This document shows positions 46,931-59,660 of a stretch of DNA of 64,000 bases, in pieces. The stretch is from Gnetum montanum. Its lineage: Eukaryota; Streptophyta; Gnetopsida; Gnetales; Gnetaceae. The DNA lies in assembly GCA_015680685.1 (NCBI GenBank), contig MNCI01034978.1, positions 450,699 to 514,698 on the forward strand, given 5' to 3'. Every line of letters begins with the position of its first letter. The first letter of the stretch is position 1. Position numbers and translations under genes: made by a program. A model generated the notes under the pieces. That model was not told the origin of the DNA. It did not search any database and saw nothing but the letters and a program-made list of their open reading frames with translations.

Positions 46931-48708
46931 TTTTTGTTTTACAACATCGTTATACTTTTTCAATTTTTTTATGTGTGTTTGTGTGTGTGTTATCCACCTT
47001 GTAAGTTTGTCACTCAATAAGTGTTCTTCATGATGGTATGAACTATTTTTCCATTTGATTGCTAATGTTTGGTTTTTACCTTTAAATTACGATGTTGCTA
47101 CTAAGGTATGTTCTTTTGATATGGTAGGCAATGAGTCCACTTCATCCATTCATCCACAAGTCTATGGTCTCTCTTGGCTTGGAAATGTATAGTCCCTTTC
47201 TAATAAGAACTTTAATGAATTGGTGATTGGGTATTTCTCAAACTAAGGAAGGACTCAAGGTTTGAAAAGAGTGTGACTTCAAGGGAACTTGATACTTTTG
47301 TGTTGGCCATTTTCTTGGGTGCTTGGATGTTTTCTTCTTAATTTTTCTTATCATTTCGATGTTACCCAATTATTGGAAGCTGAGTCAATAAAAATAAGTC
47401 TTTGCATCATGTGGTTCTCACGCATAAAAACATAAAAAGAAAAAAAAGAGAAAAGTGAGAATTCAAAGCACACCCCTTAGACCAAATAATCCCTTAGGCT
47501 ACAAGCACTGGTTATGGAACTTAAAATAAAAATGTTCCCTCTAACTAAGGCCCTTCTGACTTCATATTCTCTCCTCCTTCATTTCATCGGAATGGTGGTG
47601 GCTCTTTGGAGAGGCATTCTTGTCATTCAAGTGGATGGATTGGCCGAATGCATTGATGCAAAGTCACTAGATGTGGTTGGTTTGAGGCTGGAGTTGGAAT
47701 GAGATTTTCCAAGTCACATTAAACATGAAATCCATAAGGGGATGTACACCACCTTGTTCTTGAGACTCCATTCCATTCTCTTCTCTTCATCCTTCTCTCC
47801 ATTATTCACCTCATTGCTGGTTGTATCATTAGTGTATATTTTGGTAGATGCATTGTTTTCTTTTTGGTAAATTCTTACAGTTAATACTTTAACTCTTTTT
47901 CCAAAGGACATTCCCAGGGCCTACAGACTCTTTGAATGTGGGTTTGTCAGGGCATTAAGGGCATGCGCCTGCTTTGGGGAGGACCCACTAACATTCCTAT
48001 TTGGTGCACCAATTAAATTATTTCCCTTAACATTTTGCAATTCATTTTATTCTGTTCATTTCCATCTTGACATCCATTTCATCGATGTCCTAGCTGTCTC
48101 TTTTTATCCATCTTTCTTATTCCTTTTCTTTTTCCATTCTCTCACTACCGAAGGTTCGCGATTAGTCATGGGGGTATGGGGCCCAATTTTTTCGATTTTC
48201 TCCTAACCCCTACACCTTTGGTAGCCATCATTAATATATCTCCAGATCCGCAATCAACCATATGACAACCCATCCAATGGACCTTTACTGAGGCAAGGTA
48301 TCAATTACATGAAATTAATTTACCCTTGCTAACATAAGACTGTGTTGTGTGTGTAGATGGCAATCATGCAACAATGGACCGGACCTGGAGAGAGCACTTG
48401 GAATGGAGCAGTGCTGAAAGCAGCTATGCAAGGAGCAAGATCGATGGTGCGCTTATCTTGGCGTAATCTTGGCATTGGCAGCAGCAACACTTCTTTCTCT
48501 CTTTCTCTTTCTCAACTGCCAAATGAGGCATGATGTCAATGTAATAAGGTGTTCACCCTTGTTGTCATGAACACTAGTTTTGTTGTGTCTTGTAATGATG
48601 ATCTGTTCACATGTCATCCCATTAGTTTTATTTAAGTCAATAATCCCATACCTTCCCAATATTATTGTAAGGAACTTGAGGATGAGTTTTCATTTAGCCA
48701 TCGGGGTA
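46931..48708 (+). other. 3' noncoding region and polypurine tract of element F
   Basis: No credible gene. It contains a GT-rich run (46974-46991), a polypurine-like motif at about 48165-48178 (AGTCATGGGGGTA) and the tract next to the LTR (about 48695-48708, AGCCATCGGGGTA). An earlier tract-like motif overlaps the ORF end at about 46694-46706. The spacing matches elements B, C and E. Confidence 0.75.
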
Positions 48709-49475
48709 TGCTGGGATGCGTATGCAATATCGCAATGTGCCATCATATCTATAAATAAGAGGCGGCTCTCCCTTTTTTCCTCATTCTAGGCCTAGATCAT
48801 AGGGAAACTCTGGTAGTTTTTCCACTCCAGAGATAGATTAATTTCCATGTGCCCATAGTAGGAACTCCAGAGTGAACGGATCTTTATTCGAGTAGACATT
48901 GTACCTAAACACAAGCTTGTGTACGGCAATAAAGACGAGCTTCTTGGATAAACCTTGCAGTGCATGGAATAGGCTAATTAGGATTTTATTACTGTTATTT
49001 ATTACTTGTCATTTAAATTCTTTATTATTTATTAAATCTTTCTCAACCCGTCTCTCCTAGTTAACTGCCTCAGTACGACCACTTCGAGCACATGCGTTAT
49101 GCTTGGTGATCCCAGCAACAATTAGCATTTGGTAGCCAAGGTTGCATCGGTTCAGGGTGTGTACAGTAAGTGAGAACGAATGGTGACGCTAGGTTAATTT
49201 AGACTTAGTTCATTAGTTAAAGTTAGTAATTAGTTCCTTCACCCTTCAACTCAATAGCATAGGAGATAAAACATAAAAAGACATAAAAATCATATACCTC
49301 AGACTTACTTAACCATACACCGTGACAACTACAAGTAAGTCTAGGAAGACAACGAATGATTAACCCTAAGTGTTCCATGAGGCGTGTAGGCACTTAGTTT
49401 GTGGAGTTTGACCAGATCACACATGCTACACTCGTATTCGTATGGTTGAGTGTAGGGGTATCTCGCCACTCATCA
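48709..49475 (+). repeat. 3' LTR of element F
   Basis: 767 bp, very similar to the 5' LTR from about 42530 onward. The U3 palindrome array is reduced to one degenerate copy near 48718-48735. Poly(A) hairpin at 48881-48935. Ends CTCATCA. Confidence 0.94.
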
Positions 49476-49480
49476 TGAGT

Positions 49481-52400
49481 GAACTACTTTCTTCATTAGC
49501 TGTCAGCCACTAGGTGTCTTCCTATTGTGTGGCTACTACATACAGGCATCTTTGTATGTTAATCACTTGTGCACGCTAATTGCATGTAGGCAATGCTAAA
49601 CTTTGCACAAACCATGACCTTTGCATGCAACTACACCTAATGTCAGTATAAGCGATGCATGGAACTTTCTTCTTCTTGATCTTTCTAAATGTATTTTCCT
49701 TTGATATTTCTAGGGAAAGATCACAGATTCCTAGGCGTGCATTGATGGTGCTTAGCCATGCTCTTCCCATTATGATTGGGAAGTCCCCCTTACCATTGTT
49801 TACCTGAATCACTAGGAAGTCAGCTGGGTACGACCACCCACAAATAGTGGTAACAATGTCCTCCACCAGTCCAAATGGGACAGCGATGGACTAGTTGGCC
49901 AACTCTAGATGGATGTTGCTCTTTTTCAATGGAGGCAAGTTCTAGGCCTTGTACATTTCTTGAGAAATCAAGTTGACACTAGAACCAGAATCCAAAAGAG
50001 CCTTGCACAATGCATTTCCAATGATTTGTAAGTATATCAGAGGACTCCTAGGATCAGATAATTTCCTGGAAAGGTGGCTAACTTTGATCCAATTGGTGAC
50101 AACATGTGTTAGCATGACCGTATGCATTGAATGCGATGATTGGGTTGAAGGGACCTCCAAAGTTTTGATTGATACCGAGGTGTCTACGAAATCAGCCACT
50201 TGTGATTGTAAGGGCTTGGTTGGACTATTGGTTCTAAAGAAAGGTCTTTTCTTCATGTGGTTGTTGGAACCAATAGTAGGTTGAGAGTTAATAGCCCTCG
50301 TGGAATTACGTTGTTGCAGCTGGGTAGGGATTTCACCTTACATCATGGAAGCAGGTGGTAGTGGAGCTATTGCTAGAAGATATGTAGCAAGATGAGAAGG
50401 ATGATATGCTTGTGGAATATCACCTCTATAAAAGGGAGTCCATAATACTCATGGGCTTGGTAGTGAGGTTGAGGAGTGACATGACTAGTAGAGTCACATG
50501 GGAAGATTGGCTACTGCACGTAATATTCATATGGGTCAGGTTGCCAGTAAGGATACTATTGCCTTGGTGGTGGCATTCCCCATGATTGTGGGCATTTTCA
50601 CTATTGATATTGCTCAATCAATTATGGTGGAGTTCCACTGGGATAATACGTTAAGGGTTGGTGGAACTATCTTGGGTTACCTTGAGGGTAAGGTAACCTT
50701 CGGGGTGTTTGCCTTTTGTTTAATCGTGGGTTAAGTGCATACACCCCAGACTTCTGCAGATGTGAGATTATAGGGCAACATCCCTTAAGATGGTCATATT
50801 GACATATCTCACATCCATTATCATTGTCTGTTTCTGAATCCACAACCTCTTCAATGATGGAAACATTTCCCTTACCCTTGCTACGTGCATGTTTAGCCTC
50901 TCTCTTTTTTCTTTTTTCGCAATCACTACCTTGCTCTCTAGAATCCTCTACTATTTTAAGAACAGTTTGAAATCTATTATCTAGGGAATCCCACATTTGG
51001 TCTACTTTTTCTGAAACTTCTAATGTCATCTTTTGGATAGGCAAAGTTTTCCTATTCACCATCTCTTCAAGTGGTGACTCTTCTTCATCCTCACAAAATC
51101 TTACTCCCCTCTCCCAAAGGGAAGGATCTCAATTATACTCTTCCATAATTTCTCTCTTCTATAGCTCACCTTCTTCCTTAGAAACTTGCTCCAATAGTCT
51201 TTGAATTTGATGGGACCTAAGCCTAGATAGTCTCCCTTGGGCATAAGTCCCAAGGGTTATTCTCGTTTCATGCCTAAGCCCATCCATGAGATGGCACAGG
51301 TGATCCCTTTGTGAATAACCATGGCCAGGACAATGATGTAATAGTACATAGTATTATCCCATGGTAGCATCCAAGTGTTCATGTCCTCCTTGTTTCCATC
51401 CTTGAATTTTCTTTCACAAATTAAACACTCGAGAGTACGTTAGGTACTTATCGTTGAATAATTCTAACATAGTACGTCATCTACGAATAAATTCCGGTTC
51501 TAAGGACTAATACCAGCTTTTTTCTTCTTTAACTAGTGTCAGTGGGAACAACTTAATTTTTTGTCATTCGTTCTCTATGTTTTGTAAGGCACATGCATCA
51601 TGGAATGCTTGTAAATGATTCTGAGGATTAGCATTGTATCCCCTTTCAAATCATGGGATATTGTTCATATCTAATCTCTTGATCCTACTATCTTTATGAT
51701 GCCTTGTTGAAATTCTAATAGCCTTAGTTATGTCCAACATATTTCAAGTAGTGAGGAGGGATTCATCATGATCATCCTATCCATGGTGTCTATGATTCCT
51801 ACGTTGTTCCCTACTCTCCCTTCTTCTATGTCGTGACTCTCTAGAGTGCCCTCGTCCCCTTTCCTGGCTATTTCGTCTATGACTTGCACTTTTCCTACCT
51901 TTATCCCCATGGTCTTTTTCTTTATGACCACGTATGGATATTGAAGAATAGGGTGAAGGAGATGATGAAGGTGAAGAAGAAGGAGAACCGTCACCATGAT
52001 GATGTCTGCTACCTTCTCTTCTATGGTCTCGTCCCCAATCGTGATTATGATCAGAATGTCCACCTTTATCATGAGTTCATGTCCCTTTTTCGAATCGTTT
52101 GTGCCCATGGGTATCAGAACCTGGGTTATGAATAGTGGAATAAAGGTTCTGATACACAACCCCTTGGCCAAAGTCAAGGGGGGGAACATCATTGTGTGGG
52201 CGATTGCCTAAGGTAGGTTCACCACCCTCATTTTTGCTTAAGACATGTGGGGCATCCTGGGACCACTTACCCTTCAAAAAGCTATGATGTCTCTCCTATT
52301 ACAAGTCCCTTTGATGTTATGCCTCTGTGGGATGGTATTCTCTCGAGTCATGATCTTGCACAACGTATTCTGCGTGTAAGTGCGGCATGCCAATTCGTGT

Positions 52401-52652
52401 GAGAGCACAAAGAAGCATGCTCAAGATTGAACTATCAAGAAGTAACACTATGTTACCTTCTAAGTCTCGCCAACATAGTTGTTCATCTTGATGGAGGATA
52501 AAGGTGAAGTCTGGTATATACTCATCGAGATGAATATATGTCACTCAAACTTGTTGAGGGACTAGCAGATCAATGTCATGTGTATTATGCTACCAACTAT
52601 TTCTTATTTCAGACCTAGGCAGTGAGGCACTTTCATACGAAGAAGGAGACAT
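49481..52652 (-). pseudogene. gag-protease of element E
   Basis: ATG at 52652 (MSPSSYESA-type N-terminus). The N-terminal domain is open at 52544-52317 (HQDEQLCWRD). Linker and gag domain about 52200-51100, knuckle CEICQYDHLKGC about 50810-50775, Pro/Gln/Tyr-rich linker to about 50450. Protease about 50000-49690 with an intact-looking DSGSSVNLIS and IIMGRAWLS. Stops and frameshifts interrupt it. Confidence 0.88.
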
Positions 52653-52769
52653 ACTTTTCTGTTCAGTGTGCAATGCATTCTTGTTTATTATTTTCTAAAC
52701 CAACCCTGAGGGTTCGTTCCAATGATGTAAATTATTTCCTAAGTTTTAATTAGTGCACAAACAAATAAG

Positions 52770-52787
52770 TCCTCGGCAACAGTGCCA
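52770..52787 (-). promoter_or_regulatory. primer-binding site of element E (tRNA-Asp-like)
   Basis: On the - strand TGGCACTGTTGCCGAGGA, one base from the 5' LTR. It differs from the perfect site in C at a few positions. Confidence 0.87.
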
Positions 52788-52788
52788 A

Positions 52789-53730
52789 TGATGAGTGGCG
52801 AGGTACCCCTATGCTCAACCATATGAATACGAGCATTTCACGCACGATCTAGTCGAATTCCAAGGACTAAGTACTTATGCATCCTTGTAGAACAAGGATG
52901 GGTTGGTTGATCATTGTCTTCCCAAGCTTACCTGTATGTCATGATTGTATGGTTAAGTAAGCTTAAGGCATATGATTTTTATAGCTTTTCTGTTTTTATG
53001 TCTTGCACTAGTAGGGAAGGAGAGAGATAACTAAGTGACTAATTTAACTTAACTACTCATTAACTAAGTTCTAACTAATCCTAACACCAACATCTATTCC
53101 CACTTGCCATACACATCTTAAACCAATGCAACACTACTGGGATTACCAAACGCTAATTGTTACTAGGTTACCAAGCATTACACGCATGCTCGAAGTGGTT
53201 GTGCTTGTGTAATTTAATGATTTGCTTAATTGATCAAAATGAATTGTTATGCTAAAAACATAAATGTAAAGTTCATAAGATAAAATAAATGCATAAGAAA
53301 ATAAAATAAAATAAATGTGTAAGAAAATAAATCTCAAGTGTTGCAAGGATGAATCAAAGAGCTCGTCTTTATTACCAAGACAATGGTATGCTTAGGTACA
53401 TCAATGCTTGAATAAAGATCCATCCACACTTAGACCTCGTGTTGTGGGCACTTGGAAAATACTCTAACTTTCAAACAGACTACAAGAGTTTCATTACTTG
53501 ACTACTAAAAGACTTCTTCCCAATTGTGCGCCTAAGCATGGTATTTATAGACTTGGGAGCAACTACTCTAATAATTAGAGTAATTTCTCTAATAATTAGA
53601 ATAACTGATAAACTAATCGCTAGAGTAACCACTCTAATAATTAGAATAACTACTAGAGTAACCCCTAGAGGAACCACTCTAATAATTAGAATAACTGCTA
53701 AAGTAACTGCTAGAGTAACCACTCTCATCA
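52789..53730 (-). repeat. 5' LTR of element E
   Basis: 942 bp, TGATGAGTGGCGAGG to CTCATCA. The U3 minisatellite (about 53565-53725) uses AGAGTAACCACTCTAATAAT-type units as in the 3' LTR, but with a different number and order. The TATA box is near 53540-53550. It is followed by the ACATC target copy. Confidence 0.9.
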
Positions 53731-53735
53731 ACATC

Positions 53736-56700
53736 CCTAAAGATTATGGGCCAATAGTATCCTATCATCAGGATTTTTATGGCCCTGCATCTCCCTACAT
53801 AGTGGCCTTCGCAGGGTCCTTCATAAGCATCCTAGAGAACATGCAGTTGATCTTCATCAAGGAGACACCAATGGATTAGGCCATCGTCAGACACCTTGTA
53901 AAGGTGTCTGTTAATTTCTATGAAGTATTTGACCCAATGAAGAAATTGTTGTTTTTTCCTAAAATCCAAGTCTTGTGGCATCTCTTGAGTGAGAAGATAT
54001 GTGAGGATGCCATTATACCATATTACTTTTTTAGGCATGTGTTCATTTATTGCTCTAGTAAAGAGGAGTTCGTCTAGAAATTAATCAAAGAGTAGGCTCT
54101 CCTCCTCTTTATTATCTCATCTTAAGTGAGAAAGATGGTCAACGACCACATTCTTGGTCCCTTTTCAATATACCATAGTAAGATCAAATTCCTACAAGAT
54201 CAAAAGCCACCATATAACATAAGGGCTCATCGTCGACTTATTCATAAGGAAGCAAATTGCATTGTGGTTTGTATGTACGAATACTTTGTAACCTAACACA
54301 TAGTGTCTAAACTTTTCTAGTTCATACACCACTATCATTAATTCTTTCTCTGTGGTGGTGTAATTTAACTATGCCCTCACAATGCTTCGACTCGTGCAGT
54401 GAATATAATATGAATGTTTCGTATCATCCATCTACATGAGCACAACTTCCAAAGCATAATTAGATGCGTATGTCATGATATGGAATGGTTTGGACCAATC
54501 TGGTGCTCATAGGATTGGTGTTTCTACAATTTTCTCTTTTAATTGTTGGAATGCATTTTTGCATTCCTTGGTCTAGATGAAAGGTGCATCTTTCTTTGTA
54601 AGTTCTACCAACAGTTTTTCAATCCTAGAGAAATTCTCAATAAAGCACCAATAGTAACTAATGTGTCCAAGGAATGACCAAACATCTTTAATTGTCTCTA
54701 GTTGGTGTGTTATTCCTTGGATGATCTTTATCTTTTCTAGGTCTACCTCAATTTCTTTCTGCAAAATTCGATGCCCTAGCACAATGCCTTCTTGGACCAT
54801 GATATGGCTTTTTTGCTAGTTGAGTCGTAGGTTTGTCTCAACACATCTCTTCAGTACTTGCTCAAGCAGGTCCAAGGCTTGCTCAAATGTAGCTTCGTAG
54901 GTGGAGAAGTCATCCATGAAAACTTAAAAACTACTATTGATTTGTTGTTGAAAGATACTAAGGACCAAGCATTGAAATGTTGTAAGGGCATTGCCTAGGC
55001 CAAATGGCAACTTACAATATGCAAAAGTATCCCATGGACTCGTGAATGTTGTCTTGGCTTGGTCTTCTAGCACAATTTGGATTTGGTTATGGCCACTATA
55101 ACCATCCAAGAAACTATAATAACAATACTTGGATATGGTGTCTAATACTTGATCCACAAATGGCAAAGGAAAGTGATCCTTAAATGTTATCATATTTTAA
55201 CAACCTAAAGTTAATGCAAACCTATCATTTATCACCCTTCTTTGGTACAATTACAAGTAGACTAACCCACTCACTATCCACAATTAGATAGATAAACCAT
55301 GCCTTGAGGAGTTGCTCTATTTCCTCCTTAATGATTTACTTCAATTTGGGGTTTAGCCACCTCTACGACTTCCTTCTAAGCTTCATGGCCAAGTCAGTGT
55401 AAATGCAATGCTGGCATATCCTTGGATTGATTTCTATTAGCTCTAAATATGATCAAGCAAAGGTTGTTGACCATTTATTTACCACTTTCAACATCTTTTC
55501 TTTTTTTTCAGGGGTAAGTTTGGCATTAATGATGACTACTTTACCATTCTTTAAAAATGCATACTCCATTTCAACTAGTAAAGTTTTTCGTTCTAAGGGC
55601 TCCTGCTTGAAATGATCAGGGATCTCCAACTCTCCCCAACAATTTTCATCATCTTCATTAAAGACTTGGAAATGGACTTGTTCAATTTTGTCCATGCCTT
55701 CTACATATGCATAAGTTAAGCTCTCATTTGGCTCCATGCATATTATGTTGCTATTTGAATCAGCTATCAACCACTAGGTGCCCTCCTACTTTGTGGTTGC
55801 TGTGTATAAACACCATTGAATATTAACTTCTTGTGCACACTAATTGCATGCCTTAATATATGTGCTTTTGATGAACCAAATCTTTTGCACACAATTGCAC
55901 TCGCTGTTGTATGGGATGCATGGAATATGCTTCTTCTCAATTTTTCCTAACTCATTCTCCTTAAATATTTTGAGAGATAAGTTCCTTATACCCATTCATG
56001 CATCAGCCGTGCTTAACCAAGCCCCCATGATGATGGGGAAGTCACTTTTGCAGTTGTCCATCTTGATTACTAGAAAATTAGCAAGATAGGGCCACCCACA
56101 AACTATGGTCACAATGTCCTCTACTAATCCTAAAGGGACCGTAATCGACTGATCTGCTAATTCTGAATGGATGTTGCTCTTCTTAAGACATGGTAGGTTC
56201 CAGGCTTTGTACATATCATGGAAGATGAGGTTAACTCTGGAACTAGAGTTAAGAAGAGCCTTTCATGGCTCTTATCGAACAATCTATAGAAAAACAGACA
56301 GACTTCTTGGATCAAATCTTTTTGTAGAAAGGTTGCTAACCTTGATCTAGTTAGAAATAGCATGAGTTAGCATTACAGTGCAAATCCTAGGTGGCACTTG
56401 GTTTGAAGGGTGCTTGAAGATATTTGATGTAGAGGATGAGGGTACTAGAGATGTAGGGCGATCAACCAAAGTAGATTGTGAGGGTTGGAGAGGATAGCTG
56501 GGCTGGAAGAAAGGTTGTTTCCTTGATCAATTATCCAAATTACTTGATTGAAAAACTAGTTATGAGTGTATAGCCCTTATAGCATTTTTTGTTATGACTG
56601 TGGAGGAATTTCACCCTACATGGACGGAGTAGGAGGTAGCTGAGTTGAAGGTGGAGGCGTAGGTGCAAAGGGATGTGGAGGATGATGAGGGTACAAATAT

Positions 56701-58501
56701 AGGTTTTACCCTCGAGTAGATGGTGAATGTGTTTGGTGATACTCTGAAGGATAATAGTGATGCTGAAATGATGCAGGACTTGCCAAACTTCTAGGGGTGA
56801 CAGGTTGCTAAACGTAGTACCCGTATGGATCTAGTTGCCTATAGGAGTACTACTACCTTGGTGGTGGCATTTCCCACAATTGTGATTGGTACCAAAATGG
56901 GTACTATTCATAAGGTTGTGAAGGAGTTCCACTTGGGTAATAAGCTTGTTGCTGTTGGTGGAACTACCTTGGACTTTTTTGAGGGTAAGGCAATTATCTT
57001 GGAGCTTGTTTATGTGCTAGGTGGGGGTTCAATGCATACACTCTAAACTCTTCTAAGTGTGACACCACAGGGCAGCATCCTTTTGGATGTTCATATTGAC
57101 AAATTTCACATTCGGTTTCATCATCAAAGTCAAACTCCATAGCTTCCTCTACTGTAGTAACTTTGCCCTTACCTCTTTGGTAGGCATATTTAGCTTCTTT
57201 TCACCATCTATGATTACGATCACTACTTTTCTCTTTAGATTCTTCAACAATCTTCAAAGTGGTTCAAAACCTTTCATCCAAAGAGTCCCATAACTTATCA
57301 ACCTTGACTGAAATATCATAAATAGATTTTTGGATAGGTAAGGTCTTTTTGTTCACCACTTCATCAAGTGATGACTCCTCCTTGTCACAAAATCGAACCT
57401 CTTATTTTTTGATAGATGGATCCCTATTGTACTCTTTAGCACTCTCCCTTTTCCATAGCTCACCCTTTTCTTTTGCTACCTACTCAATTAGCCTTTGGAT
57501 CTAATGAGCTCTCATTTTAGACAACCTCCCTTGGGCATACACCCCAAGGATTCTTCTTGTTTCTGCCCTAAGCCCATCTATGATGTGGCAAAGTTGTTCC
57601 CTCTGAGAGTAACCATGGCTGAGACACTAATGTAGGAGTGACTAGTATCAGCTCATGGCAGCATCCAAGGGTTCATATGCTCCTTGTTTCTAGCCTTGGA
57701 TTTGCCTTCTTAGATTAGACACTCTAAAGTACGTTTGATATTTGTCATTGAACAGTTCTAACATGGTACTCCATCTTTAGATAGACTCCAGTTATAAGGA
57801 CTGGTACCAAATTTCAACTTGCTTAATGAGTGTCCTTGGAAAAAGCTTGAGTTTTTGCCACTTGTTCTCGATGTTTTGTAAGGCGCAAGCATCTTGAAAA
57901 GTTTGCAAATGTGTCTGTGAATCAAAATTGTGTCCCCCCTCAAATCTTGGGATATTGTTCATATCTAGGTGCTTGATCCAACTATCCTTCATATGCCTAG
58001 TTGGAATTCTTACTACCTCTACAATGTTAAGCATACTTTAAGTCACCAGTAAATGTTCATCATCATTGCTACATTGATGACATTGATGATGGTTTTGGCC
58101 ACCCCTTCGATTTTGGTGGCCTTCACGATCATTATTATTTCATTGATCACCTTCATCACAATTGTTTCAATGGTAGCTTTCATGAGAATCGTCAAATGAA
58201 AAGGAATGTTCAAAATCAGATGAAGAGGAAGGTGGACCGCCACCGCCACCACAATGGTCGCCATCACTCTTATGCTTTTTACGATCTCCATCATTAGATC
58301 CCTTATTATTACAATGTTCACCCAAGTCCCTACCTTGGCTATCACTCTTCCTTGAACCCAGTTTATGAATAGTTGATTGCAGGGTCAAGTTCACACCCTC
58401 ACCATCGTTAGCAAGGGGTGGAGAATCTTCATGTTGAGAANCTTGCATTCCTATGGGACTGTTGGTTTAGTATCATCATGTTTATGAGAAGAAGAAGACA
58501 T
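53736..58501 (-). pseudogene. gag, protease, RT, RNase H and N-terminal integrase of element D
   Basis: From the ATG at 58501 down: N-terminal part; Ser/Asp/His-rich linker; gag domain about 58030-57500; knuckle CEICQYEHPKGC about 57113-57078; Pro/Tyr/Gln-rich linker to about 56580. Protease about 56270-55990, where the active-site DSGSG is lost (NSSSRVNLI, about 56232-56258). RT about 55250-54780 (YSFLDGYSG, FMDDFS near 54905-54922). RNase H about 54490-54200. The integrase zinc-binding part about 54060-53736 ends at element E. Frequent stops and frame changes. Confidence 0.86.
58441..58441. other. single undetermined base (N)
   Basis: The only N in the window, within the gag N-terminal part of element D. 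It is an assembly or consensus ambiguity, not a biological feature. Confidence 0.95.
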
Positions 58502-58636
58502 TTTGTAAAACAAAATGAAATTGTTATTGTGCTTTTATAATTTATGTATAGTAGGAATGTTATTGACTTTTAGGTTCGTACAACGATATTAGTGGTATCC
58601 ACTTAGACCTAAATAACGCACGTTCCACAAATAAAG

Positions 58637-58654
58637 TCCTCAGCAATGGTGCCA
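58637..58654 (-). promoter_or_regulatory. primer-binding site of element D (tRNA-Asp-like)
   Basis: On the - strand TGGCACCATTGCTGAGGA, one base from the 5' LTR; it is further decayed than E but recognisable. Confidence 0.83.
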
Positions 58655-58655
58655 A

Positions 58656-59102
58656 TGATGAGCAATGAGGTACCCCTACGCCCAACCATACAAATCACAA
58701 GTGTTCATGCATGATCTGATCAAATTCTGCGAACTTTATTGTTTCTAGTGCACTAGCCCTTTAGGAAGTGAATCTAGCCTTAAGGTCAATCATTGTCCTC
58801 CCAATTACACTTATGACGTACATTGGTATGGTTAAGTGTAATTGAGGCATCTGATTTTTATTATTTTGTATTTTATATTTTGGTTGCTCGAAATGTAGGT
58901 AAAAAGAATTTGATTAACTAATCTAAATTAATTAATTAACTACTATTTAACTATTCCTAACATAAGTATCCGTTTCCACTTTCCACTTTCCATACACATC
59001 CTAAACCCACGTATCCACTACTGGGCGACCAAACGCTATGTTATTGGGCGTACCAAGCGATAACGCTACTAGGATTACCAAGTGAATACGTGTTACACTC
59101 AA
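58656..59102 (-). repeat. truncated 5' LTR of element D
   Basis: It begins TGATGAGCAATGAGG and matches 29286-29740 of the 3' LTR. Homology ends near 59102. A short echo of its own sequence (CGATAACGCTATGTTATTGG, about 59109-59130) follows, then unrelated AT-rich DNA. The promoter half of this LTR is missing. Confidence 0.85.
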
Positions 59103-59660
59103 TGCAATGCGATAACGCTATGTTATTGGGCACACCTTAAAGTATTGTCCTCTTATTTTTATTTTTATTTTTTTCTAGCATCATTGTTGAAATAGAATAG
59201 AAAAAATTTTCTTTCTCCATATATTTATTATTATTATTATTATTTTAAAACATTCCCAACATGTATTTTAAAACATATTTCTTCTTCATAAAGTATTTAA
59301 ACATTTAATCATTTAATCATAATACATATAAAAATCATGTCAACAAATTTATTACTATTCCAATAAGTCATTTCCATCCAAGCAAGGCAAATACACAACC
59401 TCACAACAAAACATGCACACAAACATAGAAAGGCTATTACAATCATTAACATAAAAACTCAAAGAGAAGTAATGGCCACGGAAAGAGCAGCACTGCGCTG
59501 CACCTACTTGTGGCACACAATCACCTGCAAAACTCCGCAGCTTCCTCACGTGACTATTGCGTAGCCTTTAGCATGTTAATGAACATATTACATGCCGCCT
59601 GCTCCAGAATCCGCATCACGTTGGCGCCCGCTTCTGTTGAGTCTGATGATGCCCTTCCCT
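59103..59660. other. AT-rich junction DNA
   Basis: It contains a short duplicated LTR scrap (59109-59130), A/T runs and an (ATT)n microsatellite (about 59228-59246), then more mixed sequence from 59490. I see no gene. Confidence 0.6.

Larger units (their letters stand above)
42468..49475 (+). mobile_element. Element F: gag-protease-only LTR retrotransposon with stop-codon decay
   Basis: 7008 bp, LTRs 42468-43262 and 48709-49475, perfect 5-bp target duplication TGAGT (42463-42467 and 49476-49480). tRNA-Asp-like primer site, gag-protease in a single frame, then a noncoding region of about 2 kb and a polypurine tract. No pol. The junction where pol is missing is the same as in element C, so C and F belong to one pol-deleted lineage. 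It is inserted in E close to the protease-RT boundary. Confidence 0.94.
36528..53730 (-). mobile_element. Element E: autonomous-layout Athila/Tat-like element without extra ORF, interrupted by F
   Basis: LTRs at 36528-37490 and 52789-53730, TGATGAG to CTCATCA, with 5-bp target duplication GCATC/ACATC. In - strand order: primer site, gag-protease (52652-49481), nested F, RT, RNase H and integrase (42462-39411), a noncoding region of about 1.9 kb, and a polypurine tract. Without F it is about 10.2 kb. Unlike A and D it has no extra ORF between integrase and the 3' LTR. Coding parts are broken. Confidence 0.9.
29286..59102 (-). mobile_element. Element D: autonomous-layout Athila/Tat-like element with extra ORF, interrupted by E
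   Basis: In - strand order: 5' LTR (58656-59102, truncated), primer site, gag-protease, RT, RNase H, first part of integrase (58501-53736), nested element E, rest of integrase (36527-35471), noncoding region, extra ORF (33303-30400), polypurine tract and 3' LTR (29286-30180). Without E it is about 12.6 kb. The interruption is flanked by GCATC (36523-36527) and ACATC (53731-53735), a 5-bp duplication with one mismatch. All genes are broken. Confidence 0.88.

Noticed and set aside
59554-59660. Extending the PDR fragment to the end of its open frame
   Set aside because: After about 59661 the translation no longer resembles PDR transporters, so I ended the call there.
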